Program-made: the position numbers and the translations under genes | Assembly (NCBI GenBank): GCA_905221605.1 | Contig: CAJNDS010002457.1 | Location: forward strand, 513,501 to 577,500 | DNA: 64,000 nt | Reading direction: 5' to 3' | Source of the DNA: Symbiodinium natans | Lineage: Eukaryota; Sar; Dinophyceae; Suessiales; Symbiodiniaceae | Part shown: positions 40,873 to 50,069 of the stretch, piece by piece | Numbering within the stretch: the first letter of the stretch is position 1 | How the letters are laid out: the number at the start of each line of letters is the position of its first letter | Notes under the pieces: model-generated | Databases searched by the model: none | Seen by the model: only the letters and a program-made list of their open reading frames with translations | What the model was told of the DNA's origin: nothing

Positions 40873-41067
40873 CCATACAGTCTTTGAGAATTCTCCACGG
40901 ATAACAAATTCACGGGGGATGCCTTTGTTTCTTCCTCTGCTGGGCGTTGTGTCATGAGGTGCCGGCACTGCAAAGTTTGCGCTCCGCCAGCGGCGCGTGT
41001 GATCGCAGGTTTGGCATAAAGGCTCCACCCACAGGCCCAGTTTCTCGCTTGCAGGGGCAAGTTCATT
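40873..41067 (-). CDS. Candidate 65-codon exon with CxxC pair, minus strand
   Basis: On the minus strand, acceptor CTTTCTATGCCAG is followed by exactly 65 whole codons beginning NELAPASEKLGLWVEPLCQT and ending EFSKTVW, then a canonical GTAGGC donor. CQTC and the upstream CFLC (if the acceptor lies further out) form a CxxC...CxxC pattern like a small zinc site. A plus-strand frame over 40880-40957 also has a good acceptor but is shorter. No named family. Confidence 0.55.
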
Positions 41068-41099
41068 CTGGCATAGAAAGCAAGGTAAGTATGCATGCA

Positions 41100-41275
41100 T
41101 ACGCACATATGTATAATAGATAAATAAATATAAATACAAATATAAATATATATATATATGTATGTATATATAATATAATAATATATATATATGTAATTTT
41201 CATAATGAATAAATAAATAAACAAATAAATAAATAAACACACACATATATATATATATATATATGGGTGTGCGTG
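41100..41275. repeat. (TAAA)n, (TA)n and (GT)n microsatellites
   Basis: Runs of ATAAATA, TATATA and GTGTGT with ATGTATGT interruptions; then TTGCAACATGAACATTTT is duplicated in tandem at 41279-41316. Confidence 0.9.
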
Positions 41276-41427
41276 TGTGTTGCAACATGAACATTTTAGT
41301 TGCAACATGAACATTTTGACTAAACAGGTCCATACATTACACTGCCGGCCCGGACAACGGGCCCCATCATCCCACCGCGCTTGTCATTGAAACATCCATC
41401 GTTGACATGAACCCCCAAACCGCCGTG

Positions 41428-41507
41428 AGTTCTCTAAATCGGGGTCCCTTTTCGGGTACCCTAAACAAGAGGGGCCTACCCTAAAAGGGACCTTAATTTA
41501 GAGAACT
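41428..41507. mobile_element. Fold-back element family B, copy 2 (best-preserved)
   Basis: AGTTCTCTAAATCGGGGTCC at the left and the complement GGGACCTTAATTTAGAGAAC at the right; 80 bp and almost entirely self-complementary. Confidence 0.75.
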
Positions 41508-41759
41508 CACCCCCTTATGTCGAGGCTACGAAAAGCGAGCCGTAATTGCAAGAATTGGCCGTGCTTCTTGGGGTTTCCGCGGGTACTGGGGTTTCTACGG
41601 GTACTTGGCCTTGGTGGAGCCCAGTGCCTGCAAACGATTGGGATTGTGCAGAGTTGAGGGTTTAGGGTCCAGGGCTTCCCGGCCGGAGTTTAGGGTTTGG
41701 GGTCAGTCCTGGCATGAAGCAGCTTCCAGGTTCAAAAAAGGGTTTCGGGTTTATCTGAG

Positions 41760-41905
41760 GTTAGTTTTATGGGCCCTAAATACGGTCCCTAACGTCCCTT
41801 CAAAGGGGTCTAATGTATGGGCCCTTAATTTGTATAGGGTATATAAGGGGTATATAAGGGGTACCCTTTGATGGGACCATACTAAGGGACCATGCAACTA
41901 CCATT
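41760..41905. mobile_element. Fold-back element family I, copy 1
   Basis: GGTTAGTTTTATGGGCCCTA at the left, GGGACCATGCAACTACC at the right, with GGGTATATAAGGGG in the middle. It is related to the copy at 43932. Confidence 0.6.
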
Positions 41906-42046
41906 ATAGTTGACCGGCACACGCCAAGAGCCCGCGCTCAAGAAGGGTTTAGGGCCTAGGGTTTATGGCCCATCAGGTTGCTAGGAGACTTTCAAGAGAT
42001 TGTGGGCATCAAGATGCCAGGCGCTGCGCTCTCCCAGCAATCCTTA

Positions 42047-42112
42047 ATGCAGCGTTTCATTTTGCTAGTTTTGCTCGCCTACAGAGCGTCGGGGCAAGCG
42101 CATGCGGGCAGT
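42047..42112 (+). CDS. Candidate first exon encoding a signal peptide
   Basis: ATG at 42047 begins MQRFILLVLLAYRASGQAHA and GS, a short n-region, a hydrophobic core and an AHA cleavage-like site. The 22 codons end at a canonical donor AGT|GTGAGG; reading on meets TGA after two codons, so splicing is required. It would direct the product into the secretory pathway. Confidence 0.45.
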
Positions 42113-42562
42113 GTGAGGACATGAAAGCACCAAAGCAGCGCAAAACTGGAAGGTACAAGGCTTGAGGCCACAAGGTAGCAAGAACCCGAAACCCGACACC
42201 CTACTCAAACCCGAAACCTAAACTTTTTAACCGCAAAGCGCTCATACCCCAAACCCCAAACCCTAAACCCTAAACCCTAAAAAAAACACCTCAACCCTAA
42301 ACCCGTATACACTTGCCCTGCTTCCTATGGGCCCCGAGCGTGGGCCCATCCTGCTCTAGAGCCAGGGCCATGGACTCGTGCGCGACCTTCTTGCCGAAAG
42401 TTTGGGGTTTAGGGTTTAGGGTTTAGTTAGGTACAGTACTAGAGGCACATTTGAAGCCTTGATGTTTCTGTACTCAACATGCCTTGCACTGTTCTGCCTT
42501 GGGACGCCGAGCCTTTGAGCCTGGAAGTTCACCCGCCAAGCTCTGCGAAGCTTTTGGAGGTC

Positions 42563-42659
42563 GGACAGAGGTCAGTTTAGGGTTTAGGGTTTAGGGTTTA
42601 GGGTTTAGGGTTTAGGGTTCCTGGGTTAAAAGGGTTTAGGGTTTAGGGACAGAGGTCAG
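42563..42659. repeat. TTTAGGG insert with 13-bp target duplication containing AG|GT
   Basis: GGACAGAGGTCAG at 42563-42575 is repeated at 42647-42659, with 71 bases of telomere units between. The open frame on the left (MPCTVLPWDAEPLSLEVHPP, from ATG at 42474) continues on the right if the insert is removed by splicing at AG|GTCAG. Confidence 0.85.
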
Positions 42660-43110
42660 ACCTCAAGTAGCGACTCCAAGCGCCTCGAGATCACGAAGCT
42701 GTAAAAACAAACTCAGCCTTGAGAGGATGTGCTCTGTCAACGCCCAGTGCGGAGGGTTGGTTTAGGGTTTAGGGTTTAGGGTTAGAATTTAGGATTTAGG
42801 TTTAGGGTTTAGGGTTTAGGGTTTAGGGTTTAGGGTTCAGGGTTTAGGGTTTAGGGTTTAGGGTTTAGGGTTTAGAGACGCTTGGAGCGAGCGCAGCGCT
42901 TCGGAAGGAGGTGCCGTTTCACAGGGCCTTTGCAGCATGCATCGGCCCATGATGGAAATTGCAGCCAGCTGCCCAAAACTGCACCTGGGGGGCCTCATAC
43001 CCTAAACCCTAAACCCTAAACCCTGGGGGGAGGGAAGGTGGGCCTCATCAGGACGTTTTGCTAGATGGGCCCATCTTCCTACAGGACGGGTTCAGGAGCA
43101 GTTGTAACCC

Positions 43111-43206
43111 TACATGTACCTCGTTACTATCTACTTGGGCCCCGAAGTCCCTATAAAGCAAGTAATTACCTTGAGGCCCATGTTCCCTATTCAGGTACAT
43201 GGACCC
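43111..43206. mobile_element. Fold-back element family H, copy 2
   Basis: ACATGTACCTCG at the left and CAGGTACATGGACCC at the right, with CTTGGGCCC and TGAGGCCCA in the arms. Confidence 0.6.
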
Positions 43207-43209
43207 TTA

Positions 43210-43930
43210 GGGTAGGAGGTCGGGCCAAGAAACCCAAATATGGACGTAGCGAGTCTGCCCTACCCCCAGCTAGAACTGCCCATGAACCTCTCACCCTCAA
43301 CCCCATAAACTCCACAAAGCCCATAAGCCCCATAAATCCTACAGGCCCTATAGGCCCTATAAATCCTGTTGAACCCCTCTAAGCCCTATATTATAAACCC
43401 ATTTAAGACCTACAGTTCAACCCGAACCGATAAACAACCCTACAAGGAGGGGCCCCCCTTACCATCCTAACTATAGCTACTGGACTTATAACCTAAGTTA
43501 GGATCCTTATAACCCAATTCAGGACCCTTATAACACTACTTTCAACCCTAAACCCTAAACCCTAAACCCTTGCACCCCATAAATCTTAAGCAAATAGTCG
43601 TACGGGAGCTGCAAGGTCGCTCCGTCAGTCGCTGACGGACGAGTTGGTTGCAGCCTCATGCCTTCCCTGGATAGAACTCTCAGTTTTTTTTTGGGGGGGG
43701 GGGGGGTTTCGGGGGTTGAGATAGGGTTTATTCAAAAGGGTTTAGGGTTAAGGGTTTTAGGGGTTTAAGAGGGGAAGTCAGCGAGTCCAGATTTCAAAGA
43801 GGACACAGAAACCCAGCCGAACCCTCTGCTGGCCCCGCAGGCCTGGGGAGACTGAACCCTTCTTGCGCGCCTTCTGTTGGGGTCTAGGGTTTAGGGTTTA
43901 GGCAAAAAAAGGGTTCAGGGTTTAGCGTTG
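43210..43930. other. No supportable gene; CC(C)TATAA-type low-complexity sequence
   Basis: Repeated CCCATAAA / CCCTATAAG / CCTTATAACCC segments, a half family A terminus (CTTAAGCAAATAGTCG near 43585) and a T8-G14 run near 43685. No convincing exon. Confidence 0.5.
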
Positions 43931-43931
43931 A

Positions 43932-44063
43932 GGTAGTTACATGGGCCCTGAATATGGTGCCTTACCTCCTTCAAAGGGTTCTGATGTACGGGGCCTTGGG
44001 TTGTGTAGGGTATATAAGGGGTCCCCGGTTAAGGGCCCATACTGGGGGACCATTTACCTACCC
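43932..44063. mobile_element. Fold-back element family I, copy 2
   Basis: GGTAGTTACATGGGCCCTGA at the left, GGGGGACCATTTACCTACC at the right, GGGTATATAAGGGG inside. Confidence 0.6.
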
Positions 44064-44119
44064 TAAGATGCTCGGTCAGCCGCAGCTCCACGCTTGAAGC
44101 TCAGAGCTGCGCACTTCAG

Positions 44120-44383
44120 GTGAAGCCGGATGCGCTTAACAGACAAGGACGCTTTCTTAACTTCTTGGCAACATGTTCCATGCATCTTGCCCCCCCCAAA
44201 GCCCTTCCAAATACTCCCTTTCACAGGCACAAGCTTGAGGCAGAGGGCACGTTCAGTCGACAGCCCTCCAATCAGCCTACTGTCCCAAGCCTTGAAGACC
44301 GGAGACTCTCGTCCTTGCTTTTCAGGCGGAGGCGAGGGAAGGGAGAGCGCTACTCATTGACAGGGAGTTTGCGCATACCCTAA
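44120..44383 (+). CDS. Candidate terminal exon, 87 codons
   Basis: After GCGCACTTCAG the frame is open for 87 codons to TAA at 44381-44383, where a telomere unit supplies the stop. The second half (starts HKLEAEGTFSRQPSNQPTVP) is strongly protein-like and basic (LLFRRRRGKG). A second possible acceptor, CTCCCTTTCACAG, lies at 44231. No domain recognised. Confidence 0.5.
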   Translation: MKPDALNRQGRFLNFLATCSMHLAPPKALPNTPFHRHKLEAEGTFSRQPSNQPTVPSLEDRRLSSLLFRRRRGKGERYSLTGSLRIP

Positions 44384-44559
44384 ATCCTAAACCCTAAACC
44401 CAAACCCCTTAAGTCCCCGTGGAGTAGTACGTAATTAGGGGTGAACCCCAAGCAGGGGCCCTTTCGGGCACTTGTAACGCCACTCCGTACCCCTAAACCC
44501 GAAACCCGAAGGCCCCCCTGTCTGAGTCCCCCGCCCCATACTGCAAGTTAACCTCGTAG

Positions 44560-44609
44560 CTGGAGGCTCGCACCCGCGTCCTGCAATCGCAGCTCAAGGA
44601 CACGCCAGG
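44560..44609 (+). CDS. Candidate coiled-coil exon
   Basis: AGTTAACCTCGTAG acceptor, 16 codons LEARTRVLQSQLKDTP, donor CCAGG|GTCCAA. Heptad-like leucine spacing; a neighbour of other helical exons on the same strand. Confidence 0.48.
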
Positions 44610-44797
44610 GTCCAAAAACAATCGGCCTTTTGCTTTGGGTGTGGGGTTTGGGGTTTGGAGGTTGCAATTGTGCCTCTCTTCTTTGGCGTGGGGTACCGCC
44701 TTACTTCATGGTGAATGTCAAGACTGAGGGGTCCGGGTTGAAAAAAGGTTGGGATCAAGGATCACGGTTTTAGCATCAAAAACATCAAGGGTGAACT

Positions 44798-44912
44798 ACT
44801 TAGAAGCTCTTTTGACTTAGTAAGTCTACTTAATATCCCCTAGAATCCTATCAGAATCCCCATAACCCTCGTCACTAACCCTACTTACGAAGACAAAAAG
44901 GGTTTCCAAGTA
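44798..44912. mobile_element. Fold-back element family C, copy 2
   Basis: AAGCTCTTTTGACTTAGTAA at the left; CAAAAAGGGTTTCCAAGTA at the right; CCCCATAACCC core is the complement of the core at 40521. Confidence 0.7.
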
Positions 44913-44986
44913 CTGAGCCTGAATCTGCCTGTCCCTAAACCCTAAACCCTAAACCCTAAACCCTAAACCCTAAAGCCTAAACGGAG

Positions 44987-45072
44987 GAGCGGAGCTCGCC
45001 ACCCTCGAGGCGGCGCGTGGCTTGAAACCATCTAAGCCCCAAAGCCCCATGAACCCTGTGAGCCCTTCAAGG
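44987..45072 (+). CDS. Candidate exon with telomere-unit donor
   Basis: After AACGGAG, 28 codons (AELATLEAARGLKPSKPQSP and MNPVSPSR) end at AGG|GTTTAG. Helical then proline-rich; the acceptor is weak. Confidence 0.43.
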
Positions 45073-45244
45073 GTTTAGGGTTTAGGGTTTAGGGTTCAGG
45101 GTTTAGGGTTTAGGGTTTAGGGTTTAGGGTTTAGGGTTTGGGAAAAAAGACCCGGAAACCCTAAAACCCCCCAACAAAAATCAACCCAAAACACAACAAA
45201 CAAACCAACACAACTAAACCCAAAGAAGCAAACACCCAAACAAC

Positions 45245-45545
45245 ATCTGTAGAACTCCTAAAGCCCCAAAACCGAACAAGATACAACAAGCAATACTAAC
45301 AATAATCATAGCAATGATCAGACTAATAGCAATGACCTCAAAAGCACACAAACCCTAAAACCTCCTAAAGCCCAAAACCGAACAAAATATAGCAAACAAC
45401 TCTAACAATAATCATAGCAATAAATCAGACTAATGGCAATGACCTCAAAAGCACAGAAACCCTAAAACCCTAAACCCTAAACCCTAAACCCTAAACCCTA
45501 ACTAATAGCAGTGACCTCAAAAGCACAGAAACCCTAAAACCCCAA
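45245..45545. repeat. A-rich tandem duplication, about 110-bp unit
   Basis: AATAATCATAGCAATGATC, GCAATGACCTCAAAAGCACA and AAACCCTAAAACC recur in order two to three times, the last copy being partial after a CCCTAAA run. Confidence 0.8.
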
Positions 45546-45572
45546 GCGACCTTGGCCATTGGAGCCCCCCAG

Positions 45573-45624
45573 TCGGTCCCCGAGACTGCAGATCCCGGAT
45601 CCCGGGATTTAACGGAAAAGGAGG
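45573..45624 (+). CDS. Candidate exon with telomere-unit donor
   Basis: Acceptor TTGGAGCCCCCCAG, 17 codons SVPETADPGSRDLTEKE, donor GAGG|GTTTAG. Confidence 0.45.
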
Positions 45625-45707
45625 GTTTAGGGTTTGGGGTTTGGGGTTTGGGGTTTGGGGTTTAGGGTTTGGGGTTCAGGGTTTAGGGTTTAGGGTTTGG
45701 GGCTGCC

Positions 45708-45827
45708 GTACTTGAAGCCCTTCTGACTTAGTAAGAAGGGTTAGTACGGTGGGTTATGGGGATTGTGATAGGGATTCGAGGGGATACTAAGTAGACTTAC
45801 TACTAAGTTAAAAGAGCTTCCAAGTAC
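45708..45827. mobile_element. Fold-back element family C, copy 3
   Basis: GTACTTGAAGCCCTTCTGAC at the left, GAGCTTCCAAGTAC at the right, GGTGGGTTATGGGGATTGTG core. Confidence 0.72.
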
Positions 45828-46303
45828 AAGGGACCCTTCCTCTTATTCCCCTATATAACCCCTATATATATATATACACACACACCTTAGTCCCTATATA
45901 CCTAAGTAGCCTCCCTCCTTTAATCCCTTGAGGGAAGCTCAGTTTTGAGTGTAGATATGATCATGGTTATCATGGTGATGATTAGTCCCCACCCTCGGTG
46001 TGGGGTTGTTAGATTTTAACCTCAACTCTTATTCTCGCCCGCAACTCTTCTCCTTGCCCGGTCTACTCCTCGCTCATCCCTGGAGTACCCAACCCCAGAG
46101 TGTCCCTGGAGTGCCCAGAGTGCCCAATGGACTGCCCAACCCCAGAGTATCTCGACCCAGAGCGGGTGGGGATGTTCGAAGTAAAATCATGTTGTTTGCT
46201 CCTAGCAGCTCCTCCACCATAGTACCATGTATATGCATACGCATATGTACACATATATATATATATAGATATGCACATATTTATATATAGTGTATACCGT
46301 TAC

Positions 46304-46584
46304 GCCGTTATGTTTATCTTTGTTTCTGCCATTTCTGTATCGCTTTTTGGGGTTTAGGGGCTGAGGGCCTGCAATACATGGCATCATACACTTGAGATGG
46401 TCATAAGCGCACTCGCAATGGCACTGATGAGAGCGAGAGTACTCGTCGCAATGCGAGTTCAGAACGAAATGTCTTACGTACTTGCACTCCATCTGTCCCA
46501 TGTCCGGTATGCCTGAAAGCTGTCGCTTGCCCTGCCAGTTCGCCATCACGCTTGGCAGTGGGGGCCCCACTTTAGGAACGCAAT
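46304..46584 (-). CDS. Candidate two-exon gene segment, Cys-rich, minus strand (46478-46584, 46304-46423)
   Basis: Minus strand: acceptor GAGTCTCCTGGTGCAG, 35 codons (CVPKVGPPLPSVMANWQGKR ... GQMECKY), donor TAC|GTAAGA. The intron is 54 nt and ends TCGCTCTCATCAG. The next exon starts in phase 0 and has 40 whole codons (CHCECAYDHLKCMMPC then a basic tail) to a GTAACG donor. After joining, cysteines are dense: CKYCHCECAYDHLKC. Both borders of both exons are canonical and no telomere unit lies in the intron, unlike plus-strand neighbours. A plus-strand frame (46482-46667) overlaps but lacks splice borders. Confidence 0.6.
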
Positions 46585-46805
46585 CTGCACCAGGAGACTC
46601 AACAATGCCACGACACACCTATTTCCCGAAACTTCTTGAATCAGATAAGTCTCGGAACGCAGTATAGTACCCTTGTTCATTTTCCCTAAACTAAACCCTA
46701 AACCTGTAGACTTCAAAGGCTAAGGTTCCCTGATAGACCCCCTTTAAGCCTAAGCCAATGCAGGGGGTTTTGGAGTTTCGGGTCTCCTGTGGGAGAGAGG
46801 GGGAA

Positions 46806-46905
46806 CCATATGGGGGTTTACGAAAATAGGGGCACCGGAAATAAACCCCAAATAGTGAGATTCCCTTTTTTGTACGGACCCCGATAAGGTACCCATATTG
46901 GGGGG
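46806..46905. mobile_element. Fold-back element family F, copy 3
   Basis: GGGGGTTTACGAAAATAGGG, AGTGAGATTCCCTT and CCCATATTGGGGGG blocks match 12301 and 17713. Confidence 0.6.
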
Positions 46906-46950
46906 CTTAGGGTTTAGAGTTTTAGAGTTTCAGAGAGATGTTTCCTGAGG

Positions 46951-47103
46951 TCTCTGGAAGCATACTCCCTCCCCCCCCCCCCCCCCAATATTAAACCCCC
47001 CCCTATAGTTCCATTACAGCGTTAGGGGGGGGGAGGGGGGGTATTTCATACTAGGGTTTAGGGTTTGGGGTGTGGGGTTTAGGGTACCTCTCTGGAAGCA
47101 TAC
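46951..47103. repeat. Composite insert flanked by 15-bp duplication
   Basis: TCTCTGGAAGCATAC at 46951-46965 and 47089-47103 frame 123 bases: a C16 / G-rich fold-back (CCCCCCCTATAG near 47000 with GGGGGGGAGGGG) plus telomere units. AG|GT lies just left of the first copy (TGAG|GTCTCTGG) and CAG just right of the second, so the insert could be spliced. Confidence 0.78.
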
Positions 47104-47106
47104 CAG

Positions 47107-47191
47107 GTCTGCGCAGAGCACGATCTGCAGTCACTGCTGTGGGATTCAGTGCGCACGTGGATCCTCACAGCCAGCCGTAATTCAAAACAGG
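47107..47191 (+). CDS. Candidate exon with telomere-unit donor
   Basis: After AAGCATACCAG, 28 codons (VCAEHDLQSLLWDSVRTWIL and TASRNSKQ) end at CAGG|GTTTAG. Strong protein-like character. The acceptor is created by the right edge of the composite insert. Confidence 0.5.
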
Positions 47192-47236
47192 GTTTAGGGT
47201 TTAGGGTTTAGGGTTCAGGGTAAGGGCTTTTAAAAA

Positions 47237-47325
47237 CCACTAGCAGAAGAGGGTCTGTAAAAACCACTAGCAGAAGAGGGTCAAAACAAAAATCACTAGC
47301 AGAAGAGGGGTTTTAACAACCCTCT
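47237..47325. repeat. Three direct copies of a 29-base unit plus one inverted end
   Basis: AAAACCACTAGCAGAAGAGG (one copy has AATCACTAGC) occurs three times; the third is followed by TTTTAACAACCCTCTTCTGC, the inverted 3' part. Each unit contains CTAGCAG (acceptor-like) and AGAGG|GTC (donor-like). Confidence 0.8.
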
Positions 47326-47334
47326 TCTGCCAAG

Positions 47335-48197
47335 GACGCGAATCGACGGCTCTACGATGACCTGGCAGAGATGAAAGCCCAGCGCGCCCGGGGCTCAAGG
47401 GTGCGAGACAGCCGTGCTAGGGTCTAGGGTTTAGGGTTTAGGGTTTAGGGTCTAGGTCTCATACGCCTGGGTGCAAAAAGGGTTCAGGGTTTGCTGGCAG
47501 CCAACAAGTGCGGTTTCAACAGGCTTTAGGGTTTGTAATTGATTTACTTTGTGGTGCTTTACTGTAACTTTACATCCTTAGCCTTTTTGGTTTTATTGGG
47601 TTTCTTCATAAGGCAGCTAAAGGTTTAGTTTTTTACTACCCTCCTAAGTGCAGCCAAGTTTAGAGAAGCGTTCTACATGCCCAGATACACAAAGGAACTC
47701 TTGGATCGGATCCTGAGGCTGGAGGCTAAGTTCCCTTATGACCTACTATTATCTGAGCAGTTGAATGAGTACACTTGACACTTTTTGGGATGCTATAACC
47801 CCGTATAGAACTGAAAGCGTACACTTCTTTGGGGGGGCTTATGAACTCAGCAACTAAGCCTTGTAGGGTTTTGTTGGGCTCGGGATATTGGAGTCAGAGC
47901 CGCCAAAAGCGTTGCCACGGCCTCCTTTGACGAAACCTGAGTTTGGAAGGTTTGAACTGGTCGAGCATTTTTATCGGGCGCCTCTATGCAACTACCTTGA
48001 CCCTCCGATTCCTGAGCTGGTGAGTAGGGAATGAATGAGGCAGTATGACAGTTGCCTTTACGACAATTTTTCTCCATTCTCTGCTAGCCAGGAGCAACCC
48101 CTAAACCTCCACCCCTCCCCTTCTTATGCTGCAGGATGCAGCTCGAGCACAGTGCAGGCGGGGTCGAGGATGTGTGAAGGTTGACTTGTCAGAGTGA
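47335..48197 (+). CDS. Candidate five-exon 3' gene segment, phase-consistent
   Basis: Exons 47335-47400 (DANRRLYDDLAEMKAQRARG, donor AGG|GTGCGA), 47501-47522 (PTSAVST, GC donor), 47654-47766 (KFREAFYMPRYTKELLDRIL and onward, GA donor AAT|GAGTAC), 47894-48019 (SEPPKALPRPPLTKPEFGRF and onward, donor CTG|GTGAGT) and 48135-48197 (acceptor CTTCTTATGCTGCAG; ends KVDLSE and TGA at 48195-48197). Lengths and phases fit at all four joins. The GA-AG intron 47767-47893 resembles 39754-39804 (GAGTGCACTTTACACTT), suggesting a repeated intron family. The N-terminal part looks coiled-coil; no named domain. Confidence 0.62.
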
Positions 48198-48465
48198 GGC
48201 AACATGTACATGTTTAAGGGGTGCCTAAACTCAATAAGGGATAGAAGTTTGTTTTTTACTACTCTCCCAACCATGAACTAGTTGAGGGATTAAAGGTTTA
48301 GGGCTCAGGTTGTTGATGGGTAATTCTTGGGCTTGCCTTCCTGATTCTGTATCGCAGCGCACCTGCGCCTTCTAACCCTACGTGATAGTAGAGGGCCAAG
48401 GAAGTGCTTTGCCCCACCTAAACCCTAAACCCCAAACCCTAAAGCCGCCCCGTCGATCTCCTCAG

Positions 48466-48519
48466 CCGACATTTTTTCCTTCAATAGGGCCCTCTTTCTC
48501 CCGCACATCCGGGCATGGG
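48466..48519 (+). CDS. Candidate exon
   Basis: Acceptor CGTCGATCTCCTCAG, 17 codons DIFSFNRALFLPHIRAW, followed by a GC donor at the edge of a telomere tract (GGG|GCTTAGG). Confidence 0.4.
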
Positions 48520-48650
48520 GCTTAGGGTTCAGGGGTTTAGGGTTTAGGGTTTAGGGTTTAGGGTAACCCTAAACCCTATAAACCATAAACCCTAGAAACC
48601 CAAACCCTAGAAACCCTGAAGGGTTGTGGATCAACGGATGCAGGCTTCAG

Positions 48651-48722
48651 TCTGATGAGTTGCAAGCACTCTCGGCCACGGCCGAAGTTCTGCGGCAGCA
48701 GGTCCTAGCCGGCCACCGAGCC
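48651..48722 (+). CDS. Candidate coiled-coil exon
   Basis: Acceptor GATGCAGGCTTCAG, 24 whole codons (SDELQALSATAEVLRQQVLA and GHRA), donor GCC|GTGGGT. Clear heptad pattern, phase 0 on both sides. Confidence 0.55.
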
Positions 48723-49125
48723 GTGGGTTTAGGGTTTGGGGTTTAGGGTTTAGGGTTTAGGGTTTAGAGCCCTGGGTTTGCGCTTTCAAGGGCCTTAGGA
48801 AGGCCTTAGGGTTTTGGGGTTTAGGGTTTGAGGGTTCTAGGGTTGAGGGTTTAGGGTTTTCTAGGATGAAGCCACTGCCAGTGAGTTGCTGTTTCCAGGC
48901 ATGAGTACCAGCTCCAGTGTTCATGGGATTGCTGCAATAGGGATGGAAAACTCTAAACCCTAGAACCCTAGAACCCTAAAACCCTAAAACCCTGCATCTT
49001 TTGCGGGTTGTCCAGGGCTTCAAGAGCTCAAAGGGCTTACTTGGGGGTTTTCGGGGGATGTCTCGTTTACTTTACTAGCCTTAAACCCCAGACCCTAAAC
49101 CCTAGCCCTAAACCCTAAACCCAAG

Positions 49126-49186
49126 ACGTCACGAGGTGCGCGACGAGGAGCGCCGAGAACTGGTCCAGTGCAGCAGCCCGAGCGGC
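49126..49186 (+). CDS. Candidate charged exon
   Basis: After ACCCAAG, 20 codons RHEVRDEERRELVQCSSPSG and the donor GGC|GTTGTG. Another frame is open too. Confidence 0.38.
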
Positions 49187-49659
49187 GTTGTGGGCTTTGT
49201 TTTCGGCAGGCTAGGGTTTTGGGGTTTAGGGTTTCTGGCTTATGGTTTAGAGTTTGGGGTTTTAGGGGTTAGGGTTTAGGGCTTGGGGTGTAGGGTTTAG
49301 GGTTTAGAAAATGTCCCCATACAAGTACGGTTTTTCCATGGTGTTTTTATCAGAGGCACATCAGGGATTCCTAGTTGGGATTGGGAAATACCTTTATCCC
49401 TGAACCCGTTTAGAACCCAGATGCCTGAAGCTAAATTTGTCTTTCGCGGGCACCCCAAATATTAACGCCAAACCCTTATTACGCCGTAAACCCTAAACCC
49501 GAACACCTCGTAAACCCTGTACAAAAGCCTACAATAACCCGATAACCAGTCCCCCCACCCCCTCCAACCAAATAAAAGTGCATAACATTTACAATGATAA
49601 AAGCCTAAACCGCAAACCCCCACCCCAAAAGACATAATAACGAAATAAAATATGATAGA

Positions 49660-49718
49660 ATGTAAACATGCATACATACATATATATATATATATATGTA
49701 TGTATGCATGCATGTATG

Positions 49719-49758
<40 letters not shown>

Positions 49759-49830
49759 CATATGTATATGCATATGCATATGCATATGCGTATGTATATG
49801 TATGTATATATATATATATATATATGCATG
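49660..49830. repeat. (TATGTA)n / (TATGCA)n hexamer microsatellite
   Basis: CATACATA, TATATA, then TATGTA and TATGCA hexamers. Six frames are open by composition only. Confidence 0.95.
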
Positions 49831-50069
49831 CATGGAAACTGCAAACACCTATATGCCCTAGACCCCACCCCAAGCAAAAACATCCGAGGCCTGAGCCAGA
49901 GCTTGGGTGCTCCGGTCACGCCCTTGGCGCATTCCCCGGCCTCCCCCCCCCTCCCCCCCTCCCGACCAGCAAAGGCTTCGGGTTTAGGGTTTAACTTTCA
50001 TTCAACGAGGCTGGGTTTAGGGTTTAGGGTTTAGGTGTAGGGTTTAGGGTTTAGGGCTTGGGGTTTTAG

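Noticed and set aside
49462-50034. Several Tyr/Ile/Met-rich ORFs on both strands
   Set aside because: They are translations of the TATGTA/TATGCA microsatellite.
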